From Pseudomonadota bacterium (GTDB lineage: Bacteria > Pseudomonadota > Gammaproteobacteria > Burkholderiales > Burkholderiaceae_C): a stretch of 7,350 bases of DNA. Below, piece after piece: positions 5,996 to 7,350 of the stretch. Each line of letters begins with the position of its first letter. Position 1 is the first letter of the stretch. The stretch lies in contig JAUPTP010000103.1 of NCBI GenBank assembly GCA_030918015.1, forward strand, positions 1-7,350, written 5' to 3'. A program made the translations under genes and the position numbers. The notes under the pieces are model-generated. The model had not been told where the DNA came from and searched no databases. It worked only from the letters and a program-made list of their open reading frames with translations.

Positions 5996-7350
5996 CGCGG
6001 CAGCTCCAGATGGAAGACGGCGCCCTCGCCCGGCGTGCTCTGCGCCCACACCCGCCCGCCCATGCGCTGCATGGCCTTGCGCACGATCGCCAGCCCCACG
6101 CCGGTGCCGGGATAGGCCTCGGCGCGCTCCAGGCGCTGGAAGATCTCGAAGATCCGGTCGTGGTACTTCATGTCGAAGCCGATGCCGTTGTCGTGGACAG
6201 ACAGGATAACGCAGCCAGGCTGGCCCGGGTCGAGACCGAGACGCACGCACACCCGAGGGGGCATGCTGAGCTCGCTGAACTTGAGCGCGTTGTCGATCAG
6301 GTTGCGCAGCACCATCTGCAGGCCATCGGCATCGGCAACGACCCACACCGGCGGGGTCCGCTCGTCCGCCTCGCGCCCGTCGACCTCGAGCCGGATCTCG
6401 GCGCGCGAGCCCAGGCCCTCGAGGCGCCGCGCCTCGAGCAGGCACCGCACCAGCCCGAGCAGATCGAGCGGGTGGGCACGCACCTGGCGCTGCTCGAGAT
6501 GGCAGTAGGCCAGCAGGTCGTGGATGAGCAGGTTCATCTGCAGCACCCCCAGGCGGATGGAGGCCACCAGCTCGCGCGCGCTCTCGTCGAGCCGCTCGCC
6601 ATGCCCGAGCTCGAGCAGGCGGCTGTAGCCGTCGATGCCGCGCAGCGGCGCCTTCAGGTCATGCGACACGGTGTAGGTGAAGGTGGCCAGCTCGCGGTTG
6701 ACCGCCGCCAGATCGGCGGTGCGGGCCGCCACCCGCCGCTCGAGCTCCGCGCTGAAGCGGCGCATGCGGAACTCGGTCTCCTTCGCCTCGGAGATGTCGC
6801 AGCAGTAGCCGATGAAGCCCAGGAACTGCCCCTGGCTGTCATGCCGCGGCGAGCCGTCGCAGCGGATCCAGCGGTGCTGACCGTCGCGGGCGCGCAGTCG
6901 GCCCTCCGTGCTGAAGCGGCGCCGCTCGGCGAATGCCGTCCGGTAGACCCGCACGACACGCTCGAGGTCCTCGTCGTGCAGGCCCTGGGTCCAGCCGCTG
7001 CCACGCTCCTGCGCCAGGGTGCGACCGGTGAAGTCCAGCCAGGGCTGGTTGAAGTAGTCGCAGCCCATGTCCAGGCCCGCCGTCCAGATCAGCGCGCTGC
7101 CCTGGTCGGCCAACGTGCGGAAATGCTGCTCGCGCTCGCGCAGTTCCTCCTCCAGGCGCTGCTGGGCGGCCAGCAGCTCGGTCAGCGCCAGCCTGGCCTC
7201 CTCGGCGGTTTCCAGCAGCCGGCGGGACTCGTCGACCCGGTCGACCTGGATCTCCGTGCGGCGCAGGCTCTCGCGCAGCAGCTCGGCCTGGCGCATCTCC
7301 GCGACCCGCTGATCGAGCAGCCGTGACACATGCCGCCCCAGCAGCTCGAG
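5992..7350 (-). CDS. Sensor histidine kinase with PAS domain, N-terminus beyond right edge
   Basis: 452 residues are visible and the frame is open to base 7350. A GTG at 7329 could be read as a start, but the codons before it stay open and resemble the last helix of a GAF domain (LLGRHVSRLLDQR), so the gene very probably continues. Order, counted from the edge: coiled-coil linker (about 15-75), PAS domain (about 75-190, ending in YCCDISEAKETE), second coiled coil, HisKA with the phospho-acceptor H230 in TVSHDLKAPLRG, and a HATPase_c domain with N-box NLIDN (350-354), G1 DNGIG (387-391), F-box IFEIFQRL and G2 GTGVGL (415-420). All catalytic motifs are intact. No membrane segment is seen, so the visible part is cytosolic. 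The HisKA type is that of phytochrome-like kinases, which fits the Rcp1-type regulator that overlaps it by ATGA. What it senses depends on the unseen part. Confidence 0.95.
   Translation of the reverse strand, partial: LELLGRHVSRLLDQRVAEMRQAELLRESLRRTEIQVDRVDESRRLLETAEEARLALTELLAAQQRLEEELREREQHFRTLADQGSALIWTAGLDMGCDYFNQPWLDFTGRTLAQERGSGWTQGLHDEDLERVVRVYRTAFAERRRFSTEGRLRARDGQHRWIRCDGSPRHDSQGQFLGFIGYCCDISEAKETEFRMRRFSAELERRVAARTADLAAVNRELATFTYTVSHDLKAPLRGIDGYSRLLELGHGERLDESARELVASIRLGVLQMNLLIHDLLAYCHLEQRQVRAHPLDLLGLVRCLLEARRLEGLGSRAEIRLEVDGREADERTPPVWVVADADGLQMVLRNLIDNALKFSELSMPPRVCVRLGLDPGQPGCVILSVHDNGIGFDMKYHDRIFEIFQRLERAEAYPGTGVGLAIVRKAMQRMGGRVWAQSTPGEGAVFHLELPR

Noticed and set aside
6010..7326. 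Long plus-strand open frame (438 codons) opposite the kinase
   Set aside because: Shadow of the kinase gene: no recognisable domain, biased composition, while all kinase motifs are intact on the minus strand.

Overview
The window is GC-rich, densely coding DNA. Strong third-position G/C bias opens long spurious frames opposite most genes. Gene content and codon use fit a betaproteobacterium of the order Burkholderiales (an aldehyde dehydrogenase next to an AcoR-type regulator, and a Rcp1-type response regulator paired with a phytochrome-like kinase). That placement is an inference, because the window has no rRNA or other marker gene. I see no mobile element, CRISPR array, tRNA or rRNA.

Left part (1-2707): the 5' end of an NAD-type aldehyde dehydrogenase gene (minus strand, running off the left edge) is divergent from a 675-residue AcoR-like regulator (680-2707, plus). 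The roughly 300-bp gap between them holds a near-consensus sigma-54 promoter pointing at the dehydrogenase, a weaker sigma-54-like match pointing at the regulator, and several TGTC/GACA dyads that could be activator sites. The regulator has a good Walker A and a Fis-type helix-turn-helix, but it lacks the GAFTGA loop that normally contacts sigma-54, and its Walker B reads E-D instead of D-E. This mismatch between promoter and regulator is the most interesting point in the window.

Middle (2656-4373): a GTP cyclohydrolase II gene (ribA, minus) overlaps the 3' end of the regulator gene tail to tail by 52 bp. Next comes a small secreted protein with a His/Arg/Asp-rich tail (minus). Divergent from it is a TerB-like protein (plus) preceded by a sequence resembling an RpoE/ECF promoter. 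Two strong hairpins follow the TerB-like gene and probably terminate transcription from both sides.

Right part (4441-7350, all minus): a histidine kinase with a PAS domain (its N-terminus lies beyond the right edge) overlaps a single-domain response regulator by ATGA and so forms a two-component pair. After about 100 bp comes an aldo/keto reductase with an intact catalytic tetrad. Apart from the regulator/promoter puzzle, these are ordinary chromosomal genes, and I do not see a clearly new multi-gene system.
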